Assembly: GCA_903851195.1 (NCBI GenBank)
Contig: CAINNJ010000027.1
Span: forward strand, 102,744-166,743
DNA: 64,000 nucleotides
Direction: 5' to 3'
Origin: an uncultured Acidobacteriia bacterium
GTDB lineage: Bacteria > Acidobacteriota > Terriglobia > Bryobacterales > Bryobacteraceae
A program made the translations under genes and the position numbers. The notes under the pieces were generated by a model. It ran no database searches, was not told the origin of the DNA, and saw only the letters and a program-made list of their open reading frames with translations. Numbering within the stretch: position 1 is the first letter of the stretch; each line of letters starts with the position of its first letter. Positions 7,253-15,665 of the stretch are shown one piece after another.

Positions 7253-9247
7253 ATGCGTGTAGCCCGATCTTTGTTTTGTGGAACAGCGCTGCTTGCCCTG
7301 GTCACTCTCGATATCGATGCCGCGCCGGTCGTCGCGGCCGGCGGAGTGGTCAATCCCGCCAGTTACGCGCAGGCTCCGGTTGTCGCCGGCGGCCTGATCG
7401 CCATCTTCGGTATGGGGCTGGCATCCTCTCCCGCTTCCGCTCCCGGTACTCCCTGGCCTCTCACCCTGAACAAAGTTTCGGTTACGGTAAACGGCGTGTC
7501 CGCTCCGCTTGCCTTCGTGTCCCCGTCGCAGATTAATGCGCAGATTCCCTGGAGCGTGGCCGGAGCAAGCCAGGCCCAGATTGTCGTCACGAATGAAAGC
7601 GGCTCGGGCGCCGCTGTTTCCGCGAACCTCGCGCCCGCCGCCCCGGCCATTTTTACCTTCGATGGCAAACAGGCCATCGCCAGCATCGCGGCTACCCGCA
7701 CCTCAACCGGGAACCCGGGTCAGATCGCGCGCATCGCCCGTCCTGGCGAGTATCTGCGCCTTTATGTAACCGGCCTGGGCGCGGTTACCAACACCCCGGC
7801 GACCGGCGCCGCTGCCGACGCTACTTTGACCGTGACCCCCACGCTTTCGACCACCATCACGCTTCCCACGGTCACCGTGGGCGGCGTGCCGGCGCTTGTG
7901 TCCTTTGCCGGTCTCGCCCCGCAGGGAATCAACCCGGACTGGGTCGGCGTCTACGAAGTGGATCTCCGCATTCCCGCCACGGCTCCATCCGGAACGGCCG
8001 TGCCGGTAATCGTCACGTCCAATGGCCTGAGTTCGAACACCGCCACCGTTGCCATCGATTCCACACCGGCGCCTCTGCTCGCCAAATGGGTGCAACTGGG
8101 TCCGACGGGGGCGCTGGCGCGGGCTATTACCAGCCAGCCCTCCTGCCCTTCGGTCAGCATTGACGGCCTTCCTCAGACCATGCAGGTGCGCACTCAGCCC
8201 AGCCTGCCCTTCTATCCCGTGACCAGTTGCGAAATCGCCCTGCCCGCCGCCACCATTTTCGCGACTCTGGGCGACGAACCGCTGCCGCTCCCGAAAAAGG
8301 GCAACTACACGCAGATCGCCGTCATCGGCGACACCGGTTGCCGCCTCGATACCTCCACAACGCCCGCCGTCTACCAGGCCTGTAACGATCCCGTTCAGTG
8401 GCCCGTTGCCCGGATCGCCGCCGGCGCCGCCGCAACCGCGCCTGAGTTGATCGTGTTGACGGGCGATTACCACTACCGCGAAGCGCCGTGCCCTCCCGGC
8501 AACGCGGGCTGCGCCGGCAGCCCCTGGAATTACAACTGGGATACCTGGTACGCCGATCTCTTCAGTCAGGTACAGCCGGCCTTCGATGCCGCCCCCGTCT
8601 TCTTTATCCGCGGTAATCACGAAAGCTGCGACCGCGCGGGCGAAGGCTGGTTCCGCTATCTCGATCCCCGTCCCTATCCCGCCTCATGCCAGGCTTATAC
8701 CGATCCCTTCGCCGTCACCGCCGGATCGCTGCAACTGATCCACGTCGATTCCGCGGTCGCGAACGACACCGCTCTGGATGATGTCCAGGTGGCCACCTGC
8801 CAGGCCCAGTTCGACATGGTTCGCCAGATGGCGACCGGCAACGCCTGGCTGTTGACCCACCGTCCCTTCTCGGCACTCCGCGCCGGCGTCGCCACCAACG
8901 TGGTCTTGCAGGCCGCCAGCAAAAACAGTCTTCCCGACGGAATCCAGATGTTGCTCAGCGGCCATACGCACATCTTCCAGACTTACTCCTTCGATCCCAA
9001 GCACCCGCCGCAGGTCGTGATCGGCAACGGCGGCGACGTGCTGAATGCGGTGGTCCCTTCCAGCACGCTGCTCGGCAAGACCACGGGCAACGCGCAGATC
9101 GTCCAGGCGACCTCCCAGACCCACTATGGCTTCTCGACCGTGCTCTTTACGGCCGGCGGCTGGACGATCCTGGACCGCACAGTGGATGGTTCGGTCGTCA
9201 CCACCTGCCAGGTTGCCGGTAAAACCGTCGGTTGTGATAAGCCTTAA
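7253..9247 (+). CDS. Secreted TIGR03437-type domain fused to a calcineurin-like metallophosphoesterase
   Basis: A 664-residue exported protein. A signal peptide (residues 1-24) is followed by a region of about 270 residues matching the acidobacterial TIGR03437 style: 'GGVVNPASYAQAPVVAGGLIAIFG', 'SPSQINAQIPW', 'YVTGLGAVTNTPATGA', 'VGVYEVDLRIPATAPSG'. The C-terminal half is a metallophosphoesterase with ordered metal motifs: 'GDTG' (D360), 'GDYHYRE' (D405), 'GNHES' (N455, H456), a His in 'LLTHRPF', and 'SGHTHIF' (H571, H573). This predicts a dinuclear-metal phosphatase or phosphodiesterase acting outside the cytoplasm. Several Cys pairs suggest disulfides. The start at 7253 was chosen because the signal peptide begins there; an in-frame ATG at 7196 would add 19 residues without a signal-like character. 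Confidence 0.85.
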   Translation: MRVARSLFCGTALLALVTLDIDAAPVVAAGGVVNPASYAQAPVVAGGLIAIFGMGLASSPASAPGTPWPLTLNKVSVTVNGVSAPLAFVSPSQINAQIPWSVAGASQAQIVVTNESGSGAAVSANLAPAAPAIFTFDGKQAIASIAATRTSTGNPGQIARIARPGEYLRLYVTGLGAVTNTPATGAAADATLTVTPTLSTTITLPTVTVGGVPALVSFAGLAPQGINPDWVGVYEVDLRIPATAPSGTAVPVIVTSNGLSSNTATVAIDSTPAPLLAKWVQLGPTGALARAITSQPSCPSVSIDGLPQTMQVRTQPSLPFYPVTSCEIALPAATIFATLGDEPLPLPKKGNYTQIAVIGDTGCRLDTSTTPAVYQACNDPVQWPVARIAAGAAATAPELIVLTGDYHYREAPCPPGNAGCAGSPWNYNWDTWYADLFSQVQPAFDAAPVFFIRGNHESCDRAGEGWFRYLDPRPYPASCQAYTDPFAVTAGSLQLIHVDSAVANDTALDDVQVATCQAQFDMVRQMATGNAWLLTHRPFSALRAGVATNVVLQAASKNSLPDGIQMLLSGHTHIFQTYSFDPKHPPQVVIGNGGDVLNAVVPSSTLLGKTTGNAQIVQATSQTHYGFSTVLFTAGGWTILDRTVDGSVVTTCQVAGKTVGCDKP

Positions 9248-9262
9248 AGGTAGAGACACAGT

Positions 9263-10099
9263 TTGATCCCGTTGCACGTGAACTGGTCGGCAGCATTGCG
9301 CGAACTGCTGCTGGACCGCCGTCTCGAAGTGGACGGAATCAAGATCCCGGACTGGCCGCAGTGCCTCCTGCCGGCGATGGATGTCGTTCGGATCCTGAAC
9401 GCCGCCTCCGCGCCGCGACTCCCCGCGCGTCCGGTCGGAGTACAAGTCCACTTTGCCTACGCCACCACGGACGGACTGGTGTCGGATCATGAACTGACGC
9501 AGTCCCGGGGGTTCCTGGACACGACGGCGACCGAAATCGTCAACACGCACTTCCACATGCCCCGGGATATCGGCCGATTACAGAGCATGGACGAGGACCG
9601 GCTGATGTCAGTCGCCTTCGCCCATGTCCGACAACTGGCGGACCGCTTCGGTCCCGGCGCGGTTGTCGTGGAACACATCCCGGAATCGGGGCCTCTGGCG
9701 ACTCTCGGCTCCTACCCGGCCTTGCTGTGCCGCCTTGTGCGGGAGACCGGAGTGGGTCTCCTGCTGGATATCTCGCATGCCCGCTTGTCGGCGCGTCACC
9801 ACGGCTGCTCCACCGAAGACTATGTCAATCGTCTTCCGCTCGACCGCTTGAAGCTGATCCACAGCACGGGCATCGGCCAGGATTCCGATGGCGCCTGGGT
9901 GGATCATCTGCCCATGGACGATGACGATTACGCCGTTCTGTCCTGGCTGCTGCGGGGCGCGCGCGCGGGACGCTTCCCGATGCCCTGCGCCGTCCAGCAC
10001 GAATACGGAGGAATCAGCGGCTTTCTGGGACAGCACTCCTCCGCCGATGTGCTCGAACGGGAAGTCAGAGCGCTCGGGGAGTTGCTCAGCGAAGCCTGA
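9263..10099 (+). CDS. DUF692-like TIM-barrel protein (distant BufB/MbnB relative)
   Basis: A 278-residue soluble protein starting at TTG 9263, 15 bases after the previous stop. Its blocks align by eye with the DUF692 family of multinuclear-iron oxygenase-like barrels: 'EIVNTHFHMP' (residues 91-100), 'VVVEHIPESG' (135-143), 'GVGLLLDISHARLSARHHG' (163-181), 'LPLDRLKLIHSTG' (191-203), 'VDHLPMDDDDYAVL' (213-226) and 'VQHEYGG' (244-250). Family members bind iron through His/Glu/Asn/Asp. Here the usual 'ENP' reads 'EHIPE', 'DVNN' reads 'DISH', and the 'HLAGH' loop reads 'HSTGI', so the metal site differs. No BufA-type precursor peptide or DUF2063 partner lies beside it; the neighbours are a phosphatase fusion and DUF427. 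Function unknown. A generic xylose-isomerase-like barrel is the alternative. Confidence 0.65.
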   Translation: MIPLHVNWSAALRELLLDRRLEVDGIKIPDWPQCLLPAMDVVRILNAASAPRLPARPVGVQVHFAYATTDGLVSDHELTQSRGFLDTTATEIVNTHFHMPRDIGRLQSMDEDRLMSVAFAHVRQLADRFGPGAVVVEHIPESGPLATLGSYPALLCRLVRETGVGLLLDISHARLSARHHGCSTEDYVNRLPLDRLKLIHSTGIGQDSDGAWVDHLPMDDDDYAVLSWLLRGARAGRFPMPCAVQHEYGGISGFLGQHSSADVLEREVRALGELLSEA

Positions 10100-10128
10100 G
10101 AAATCTCGTCCGCTAAACTCAAGTTCAA

Positions 10129-10410
10129 ATGCCGAAAGCCACGTGGGAAGGAACCGTAATCGCGGAGAGCGACAAATGTGTCGTGGTGGAAGGGAACCAA
10201 TACTTCCCCCTCGACTCGGTCCGGCAGGAGTATCTGCAGCCGGTCGACAAAACCACCGTGTGCTCCTGGAAGGGGACTGCCAATTATTACGACGTGGTCG
10301 TCAACGGCAAACGCAACGCTGCCGCCGCCTGGTATTACGCCGATCCCGCCCCCGCGGCGGCGCAAATCAAAGGCCGCGTGGCGTTCTGGAAAGGCGTTCG
10401 CGTCGAATAA
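10129..10410 (+). CDS. DUF427 domain protein
   Basis: A 93-residue soluble protein matching the small DUF427 fold. The pattern 'ATWEGTVIAESDKCVVVEGNQYFP', 'VCSWKGTANYYDVVVNG' and 'AAWYYADP...GRVAFWKGVRVE' is the family core over almost the whole length. The family's role is unknown. It follows the DUF692-like gene by 29 bases on the same strand and may share its transcript. It converges with the M28 peptidase gene, with 21 bases between the ends. Confidence 0.85.
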   Translation: MPKATWEGTVIAESDKCVVVEGNQYFPLDSVRQEYLQPVDKTTVCSWKGTANYYDVVVNGKRNAAAAWYYADPAPAAAQIKGRVAFWKGVRVE

Positions 10411-10431
10411 CCGGGCCCTCGATTCTGCTTC

Positions 10432-12120
10432 CTACTCGTGCGCCTTCGCGTTGGGATCGGGAGCCGGAGTCGGAATACGTGGCAGCATCTCCGCCCGGGT
10501 GGCGGCGTTGTAAGCAAACCAAGCCTCGATCATCGAACTCTGCATCACATCGTCCTTTTGGACGCGGTCGTAGGTATCCGCGTTGGAGTGATGGGTACGC
10601 GTACCGTACTCCAGACTATCCTGCTGGAAACCGATCCCGTTCAGGCCGATCCAGGAAAACGCGCTCGAATCCGTGCCGCCGGGGCTCGTGGTGGGCCGGA
10701 ACTGATCCCCTCCGGAAACCGCCACCATATGCTGGTCTTTCAGGGGCTCGATCCACGACTTGAAGATGGACGCCATTTGCGGACTTCCCCCCGCGGACAC
10801 TCCGCGAAAACGGCCGGACCCGCCGTCGTCGTTGAAATACACATCCAGCTTGTCGTACTCGGGCGTTTTCACCATGGTGGCGCGTGGCGCGAAATGCTGC
10901 TGCACGTAGGCGGTTGAGCCGTAGACGCCCTCCTCTTCGCCGCCCCACAAGGCCACGCGAACCGTCCGTGCCATGGGCTTGTGCAGCGCGGCCAGAATAC
11001 GCACCGCCTCCATCGCCACCGAAGATCCCGTGCCGTTATCGGTGGCGCCGGTGCCGCCCTGCCAGCTGTCGAAATGACCACCGACCATGACCACTTCGTC
11101 CGCTTTGGTGGTCCCCGGAATCTCGCCGATGACGTTGAATGCGTTCTGGTCTTCCTTCTGGTAATCCACTGCGATATCGAAGTTCAGCTTCGGCGTGATG
11201 CCGTGCTGCACCAGGCGAACAAGCCGGTTGTACTGCTCAGCTCCAATGGCGACGATCGGAGGCGGAACCGGATCCCCGGGGTTTTCCGACCCGCCATAGG
11301 TGGCGAAGATGGTACCGCCGTCTCCGTTGTAGCCCGGCGTGATGGCAATGGCCACGCCCTCATCCCTCAGGAACGTGTTGACCTCGTTGCGCAGTGCCCC
11401 GTTCTTCTCATTCGCCAAAGCAAGCGATGTCGGAGAGTACTCCCATTCGCCTTCGCCCGGGCGCCCTCGCCCGCTCGGGTCGCGATTGGCGGTTGCTCCT
11501 GCCGCGGCACCCCGTCCGCCGCCACCGCGCGCGCCGCCGCGTGCCAAAATTTCCTCGTCGGTCGGGGAAGGCTGCGCGTCCGCCCGTGTGTGGAGCGTGA
11601 GCGGCGCCGGGTCGAACATCAACAGTGCCTTGCCCTTCAGCTTGCCATGGTATTTGGCGAAATCCGCCTTCGAATGGATGGGCGCCCACACCGGTTCCAC
11701 CGTGATCGGGCCGTTCGTCCCCGGCGTCCAGGCCAGCGGGAACCCGGTGAATGCCGCATAGACCGGCGTCTCCATCGCGGCGTAGAAATGCCGGATCTGC
11801 CACCCATAGCCGAAGCGCCACTTTTCCAGATGGACGTTCTGCAGTCCCCACTCTTTCATCTGCTTCATCGCCCATTCCGCGGCGAGCTTGTGATTGCGGC
11901 TGTTGGTGACGCGCGGACCGTACACCTCGGACATCCAGAACAGGTTTTCCATCACCTGCGAATGCTGGAAGGCTTCGGTTTTAATCTGTGCCAGGGCGTC
12001 CAGATCGACCTTGTCGCCTCCTGTCCCCTGCGCGAAGGAAGCCGGAATAAGGAAAAGGGCCGGGACGATTCCGGCAGCCCGCCTGAAGCGGAGCAGATTC
12101 ATGTCGATTCTCGCTTTCAT
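10432..12120 (-). CDS. Secreted M28-family zinc aminopeptidase
   Basis: A 562-residue protein from the ATG at 12120. A second ATG at 12102 would start directly on the signal peptide 'MNLLRFRRAAGIVPALF', and an upstream ATG at 12189 would add an unlikely leader. Ordered M28 metal ligands are visible: 'GGHFDSW' (H about 349), 'TDNGTGSS' (D about 361), 'GGEEEG' (E about 396-397), 'FNDDGG' (D about 432) and 'THHSNADT' (H about 510). A PA-like insert lies at about 125-280, with a Gly/Ala-rich loop near 200. It is predicted to release N-terminal residues from peptides in the periplasm or outside the cell, using two zinc ions. Expressed alone on this strand. Confidence 0.9.
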   Translation of the reverse strand: MKARIDMNLLRFRRAAGIVPALFLIPASFAQGTGGDKVDLDALAQIKTEAFQHSQVMENLFWMSEVYGPRVTNSRNHKLAAEWAMKQMKEWGLQNVHLEKWRFGYGWQIRHFYAAMETPVYAAFTGFPLAWTPGTNGPITVEPVWAPIHSKADFAKYHGKLKGKALLMFDPAPLTLHTRADAQPSPTDEEILARGGARGGGGRGAAAGATANRDPSGRGRPGEGEWEYSPTSLALANEKNGALRNEVNTFLRDEGVAIAITPGYNGDGGTIFATYGGSENPGDPVPPPIVAIGAEQYNRLVRLVQHGITPKLNFDIAVDYQKEDQNAFNVIGEIPGTTKADEVVMVGGHFDSWQGGTGATDNGTGSSVAMEAVRILAALHKPMARTVRVALWGGEEEGVYGSTAYVQQHFAPRATMVKTPEYDKLDVYFNDDGGSGRFRGVSAGGSPQMASIFKSWIEPLKDQHMVAVSGGDQFRPTTSPGGTDSSAFSWIGLNGIGFQQDSLEYGTRTHHSNADTYDRVQKDDVMQSSMIEAWFAYNAATRAEMLPRIPTPAPDPNAKAHE

Positions 12121-12228
12121 GAGGATTCCGGCAAGGCTGAGCGCGCATTCGGCGGGGAACGCGCAGCATGGCCGGAACAAAGAAGCCATTCTCGCACGGG
12201 AATCGTCCGGAAGTTCCGATCCGGGAGC

Positions 12229-12735
12229 TTACGCCTGCTCGTCGAGCTGCCGCCAAATCTCTTCGAGGACCACCGCCGCGCCATTCGGGAGTAACATTTG
12301 CGTGATCGACTCCAGGCTTCCTGACTTCCACTGCCAGGCGAGTTTGTCGACAGGATCCAGTACGAACGTCCGCTCCGTGCCGATCCGTTCATACTGCCGA
12401 CACTTCCTGATGAGATGGACCAACTTGTCGTCGGGGGACAGGATCTCCACCACGATCTCAACCGGCTCGGTCGGATAATCCTGGATCGGCTTCAAAGTGG
12501 CGATGACGTCGGGAACCGGTTCCCACTGCGGATCGATCCGGAGTTCGACTTCAGAGCCGGATTTATATCCGGCGCGCCGCAGCGCCTCCCGCATGATCCC
12601 TTGCAGAACGGCGTGCAACCATGTCGGCGTTGTCTTCTGGATGGGCTCTCCGAACCAGTATTCAAAATAGGGCTTCTGCTGCCGAAATCGGGCACGAAAC
12701 TCTTCGAGCGTGAGAGATTGGGTGACCGTCGCCAT
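12229..12735 (-). CDS. Uma2-family (DUF820) PD-(D/E)XK nuclease-like protein
   Basis: A 168-residue soluble protein. It has the N-terminal 'TLEEFRARF', 'YFEYWFGEPIQK' and 'TWLHAVLQGIM' blocks, then 'PVPDVIATL', 'VEIVVEILSPDD' and 'KCRQYERIGTERTFVLDP'. This is the Uma2/DUF820 pattern, in which the Asp and Glu before 'LSPDD' and the following Lys form a PD-(D/E)XK-type site. The family is expanded in cyanobacteria and some soil bacteria; its biological role is unsettled. It sits between a peptidase gene and the divergent cox operon with no visible partner. Confidence 0.8.
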   Translation of the reverse strand: MATVTQSLTLEEFRARFRQQKPYFEYWFGEPIQKTTPTWLHAVLQGIMREALRRAGYKSGSEVELRIDPQWEPVPDVIATLKPIQDYPTEPVEIVVEILSPDDKLVHLIRKCRQYERIGTERTFVLDPVDKLAWQWKSGSLESITQMLLPNGAAVVLEEIWRQLDEQA

Positions 12736-12858
12736 AACTTCAGCCTGCTGATGCCATCATAATAGGCACTGCGCGGCGTCCGAAACCCGAATCCGAACCG
12801 GTTTTACCCCCGCCGCGACCCGAATCCGATATACTTTCCAGGGATTGCCTCTCTTCTT
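12736..12858. promoter_or_regulatory. Divergent intergenic region with a probable cox operon promoter
   Basis: The 123-base gap between the Uma2 gene (minus) and the molybdenum hydroxylase operon (plus) contains TATACT at 12830-12835, 24 bases before the ATG at 12859, a plausible -10 box. No convincing -35 box at 16-18 bases is visible. No other structure is seen. Confidence 0.4.
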
Positions 12859-13329
12859 ATGACCCGAGCCATCAGTCTTACCATCAACGGCAAGCACTAC
12901 GAACACGACGTGGAGCCGCGCCTTCTCCTCATCCATTACCTCCGCGAGGTCGCAGGACTCACCGGCTCTCACATGGGCTGCGAGACCTCCCTCTGCGGAG
13001 CCTGCACCGTCGAACTCGACGGCAAAGCCATCAAAAGCTGCACCATGTTCGCCGTCCAGGCGAACGGCGCCAATATCGTCACCATTGAGGGTCTCGCCTC
13101 GCCCGAAGGCAAACTGCACCCCATGCAGGAGGCTTTCTGGAACGAACACGCCCTCCAGTGCGGCTTCTGCACCCCCGGCATGATCATGGTTTCGAAACAA
13201 ATCGTCGAACGCAACCCCAGCCCCACCGACACCGAAATTCGCGAAGGCCTCGACGGCAATATCTGCCGCTGCACCGGCTACCAGCACATCGTCAACGCGG
13301 TCCGCACCGCGGCAAAAGCAGGAGCGTAA
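12859..13329 (+). CDS. coxS: Molybdenum hydroxylase small subunit, 2x[2Fe-2S] (CoxS/XdhC-type iron-sulfur)
   Basis: A 156-residue iron-sulfur subunit of the xanthine oxidase/CO dehydrogenase family. An N-terminal plant-ferredoxin-like cluster uses C41, C46, C49 and C61 ('[16 protein letters not shown]'). The C-terminal helical cluster uses C101, C104, C136 and C138 ('QCGFCTPGM', 'NICRCTGYQ'). It passes electrons from the molybdenum cofactor of the large subunit to FAD in the medium subunit. First gene of a tight operon small-large-medium-G. The symbol reflects family resemblance only; the substrate need not be carbon monoxide. Confidence 0.9.
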   Translation: MTRAISLTINGKHYEHDVEPRLLLIHYLREVAGLTGSHMGCETSLCGACTVELDGKAIKSCTMFAVQANGANIVTIEGLASPEGKLHPMQEAFWNEHALQCGFCTPGMIMVSKQIVERNPSPTDTEIREGLDGNICRCTGYQHIVNAVRTAAKAGA

Positions 13330-13335
13330 CTCACC

Positions 13336-15663
13336 ATGGCGACCACTGTAACCAACATTGAGAAACTCGTCGGCAAGCGCATCCGCCGCAAAGAAGACCC
13401 GCGCCTCATCACCGGCACCGCCACGTACGTCGAAGACATCAAGCTGCCCGGCATGCACCACGCCGTCATCGTGCGCAGCCCCCACGGCGCGGCCAACATA
13501 AAAGGTGTCGATATCTCGAAGGCCGCCGCGCTTCCCGGCGTCGCCGCTGTCTTCACGGGCGCGGATATCACCGGCGTCGGCTCCGTCGTCTGCGGCGCGG
13601 ATCTTCCCGGCCTCCGCAAGCCCGTCCACCACATCCTGGCGCAGAGCCGCGTGTATTACGTTGGCCACCCCGTCGCCGTTGTCGTCGCCACGGATCGCTA
13701 CATCGCCGCCGACGGCGCCGATCTCGTCGAAGTCGACTACGAAGTCACCCAGGCCGTTACCGACCCCGAAAAAGCTCTCGCCGAAGGCGCCCCCGCCGTC
13801 CACCCCGAATGGCCCGACAACAAAGCCTTCGTGTTTCTGCAAAAGGGCGGCGACATGGAGAAGGCCTTTGCCGATGCCGAAGTCGTGGTGAAGCAGCGCA
13901 TCACCAGCCAGCGCCTCGTGCCGAACGCGATGGAAACCCGCGGCGTGGTTGCCGACTGGCTCCAGGCCGAACACTCCCTCACCCTTTTCACCTCCACCCA
14001 GATCCCCCACCTCGCCCGCACCATCCTCGCCGGCCAGTTGGGCATCGATGAAAACCGCGTTCGCGTCGTGGCCCCGGAAGTCGGCGGCGGCTTCGGCTCC
14101 AAGCTCAACGTCTACGCCGAAGAAGCTCTCATGGGCTTCATTTCCCGCAAAATCGGCAAACCGGTCAAGTGGATCGAATCCCGCCGCGAGAATTTCCTCG
14201 TCACCATCCACGGTCGCGGCCACGTCGATTACTTTGAAATCGCCGCCAAACGAGACGGCACCATCCTCGGCCTCAAACTGAAGCTCATTCAGGACCTCGG
14301 CGCTTACCACCAGCTCCTCACCCCCGCCATCCCGACCCTCAGTGTGCTCATGATGCCGGGCCTCTACAACTTCCGCAATATCGACGCCGAAGTCATCGGG
14401 ACCTTCACCAACTGTGTCCCCACCGACGCCTATCGCGGCGCCGGACGCCCCGAAGCCACCCACGGCATCGAGCGCATGGTGGACCTCCTGGCCGCCGAGC
14501 TCAACATGGACCCGGCCGTTATTCGCTTCAAAAACTTCGTCCAGCCGGATCAGTTCCCGTTCCCCACCGCCACGGGCCTCAATTACGATTCCGGCGATTA
14601 CGGCGCTACCCTCCAGAAAGCGCTCGACACCATCGGTTACGACGACCTGCGCAAACAGCAGGCCGCCGCCCGACTCGAAGGCCGCCTGATGGGCATCGGC
14701 ATCTCCACCTACGGCGAACTCTGCGCTTTTGGACCTTCCCCCGCCACCCCCGCCGGCGGCTGGGAATCCGCCACGGTCCGCGTCGAGCCCTCCGGCAAAG
14801 TCACCATCCACACCGGCACCTCGCCCCACGGTCAGGGACAGGAAACCTCCTTCGCCCAGCTCGCCGCCGACGAACTCGGCGTCTCCATGGACGACATTGT
14901 CGTGCTCCACGGCGACACTTCCGTCATCCCGTATGGCATCGGCACCTTCGGCAGCCGCAACACCGCCGTTGGTGGACCGGCCCTCTTCTACGCGCTCCAG
15001 GACATCAAGGAGAAAGTGAAGAAGTTCGGCAAGATGCTCCTCAAATCGGAAAACGTCGTCTTCGAGAACGGCAAATGCACCTGCCAGGTCTCGGGTAAAG
15101 AGGTCACCTTCCAGACGATCGCCGGCGCGGCCTATCGCGCCATGCAACTGCCGCCCGATACCGATCCCGGACTCGTCGCCACCAAGTTCTGGGAGCCCTC
15201 GAACTTCGCCTTCCCCTTCGGCGCGCACATCATTGTCAGCGAAGTGGACCGCGAAACCGGCCAGATCGAAATCAAGCGTTACGTGGCGGTCGACGATATC
15301 GGCAACCAGCTCAACCCGCTGCTGGTGGAAGGTCAGGTCCACGGCGGCGCCGCCCAAGGCCTCGGCCAGGCGCTCTGGGAACACGGCATCTACGACGACA
15401 ACGGCCAGCTCATGACCGGCGAGTTCATGGATTATGCCATGCCCCGCGCCAGCATGATGCCGTGGGTCGAGTGCTCGCACACCACCACCCCGTCGCCCGT
15501 CAATCCGCTCGGCGTCAAAGGGGTCGGCGAAGCCGGCACCATCGGATCCACACCCGCCATGGTCAACTCGGTCATGGACGCTCTTATGCCCCTCGGCATC
15601 CGCCACCTGGACATGCCGCTCACCCCCGAAAAAGTCTGGAAAGCCATCAACGGAGCCGCGTAA
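13336..15663 (+). CDS. Molybdenum hydroxylase large subunit, form-II CoxL type
   Basis: The 775-residue catalytic subunit. It has the molybdopterin-binding 'VAPEVGGGFGSKLNVYAEE' block (about residues 236-270), the active-site loop AYRGAGR at 365-371, and the C-terminal 'GVKGVGEAGTIGSTP' with the catalytic Glu at about 732. Established rule: true CO-oxidising form-I CoxL carries AYXCSFR with a Cys that binds copper, while AYRGAGR marks form II. This protein therefore lacks the copper-ligating Cys and is better called an aldehyde- or purine-type hydroxylase of unknown substrate. It follows the small subunit by 6 bases. No maturation genes (CoxD/E/F, MocA or XdhC-like) lie in the window. Confidence 0.9.
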   Translation: MATTVTNIEKLVGKRIRRKEDPRLITGTATYVEDIKLPGMHHAVIVRSPHGAANIKGVDISKAAALPGVAAVFTGADITGVGSVVCGADLPGLRKPVHHILAQSRVYYVGHPVAVVVATDRYIAADGADLVEVDYEVTQAVTDPEKALAEGAPAVHPEWPDNKAFVFLQKGGDMEKAFADAEVVVKQRITSQRLVPNAMETRGVVADWLQAEHSLTLFTSTQIPHLARTILAGQLGIDENRVRVVAPEVGGGFGSKLNVYAEEALMGFISRKIGKPVKWIESRRENFLVTIHGRGHVDYFEIAAKRDGTILGLKLKLIQDLGAYHQLLTPAIPTLSVLMMPGLYNFRNIDAEVIGTFTNCVPTDAYRGAGRPEATHGIERMVDLLAAELNMDPAVIRFKNFVQPDQFPFPTATGLNYDSGDYGATLQKALDTIGYDDLRKQQAAARLEGRLMGIGISTYGELCAFGPSPATPAGGWESATVRVEPSGKVTIHTGTSPHGQGQETSFAQLAADELGVSMDDIVVLHGDTSVIPYGIGTFGSRNTAVGGPALFYALQDIKEKVKKFGKMLLKSENVVFENGKCTCQVSGKEVTFQTIAGAAYRAMQLPPDTDPGLVATKFWEPSNFAFPFGAHIIVSEVDRETGQIEIKRYVAVDDIGNQLNPLLVEGQVHGGAAQGLGQALWEHGIYDDNGQLMTGEFMDYAMPRASMMPWVECSHTTTPSPVNPLGVKGVGEAGTIGSTPAMVNSVMDALMPLGIRHLDMPLTPEKVWKAINGAA

Positions 15664-15665
15664 TC

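Noticed and set aside
12757-15606. A 949-codon open frame on the minus strand opposite the cox genes
   Set aside because: It is a shadow of GC-rich coding DNA. Its product is low-complexity with no domain, and the plus-strand genes match known subunits over their full length.
13336-15663. Calling the large subunit a true CO dehydrogenase (coxL form I)
   Set aside because: The active-site loop is AYRGAGR, lacking the copper-binding Cys required for form I.
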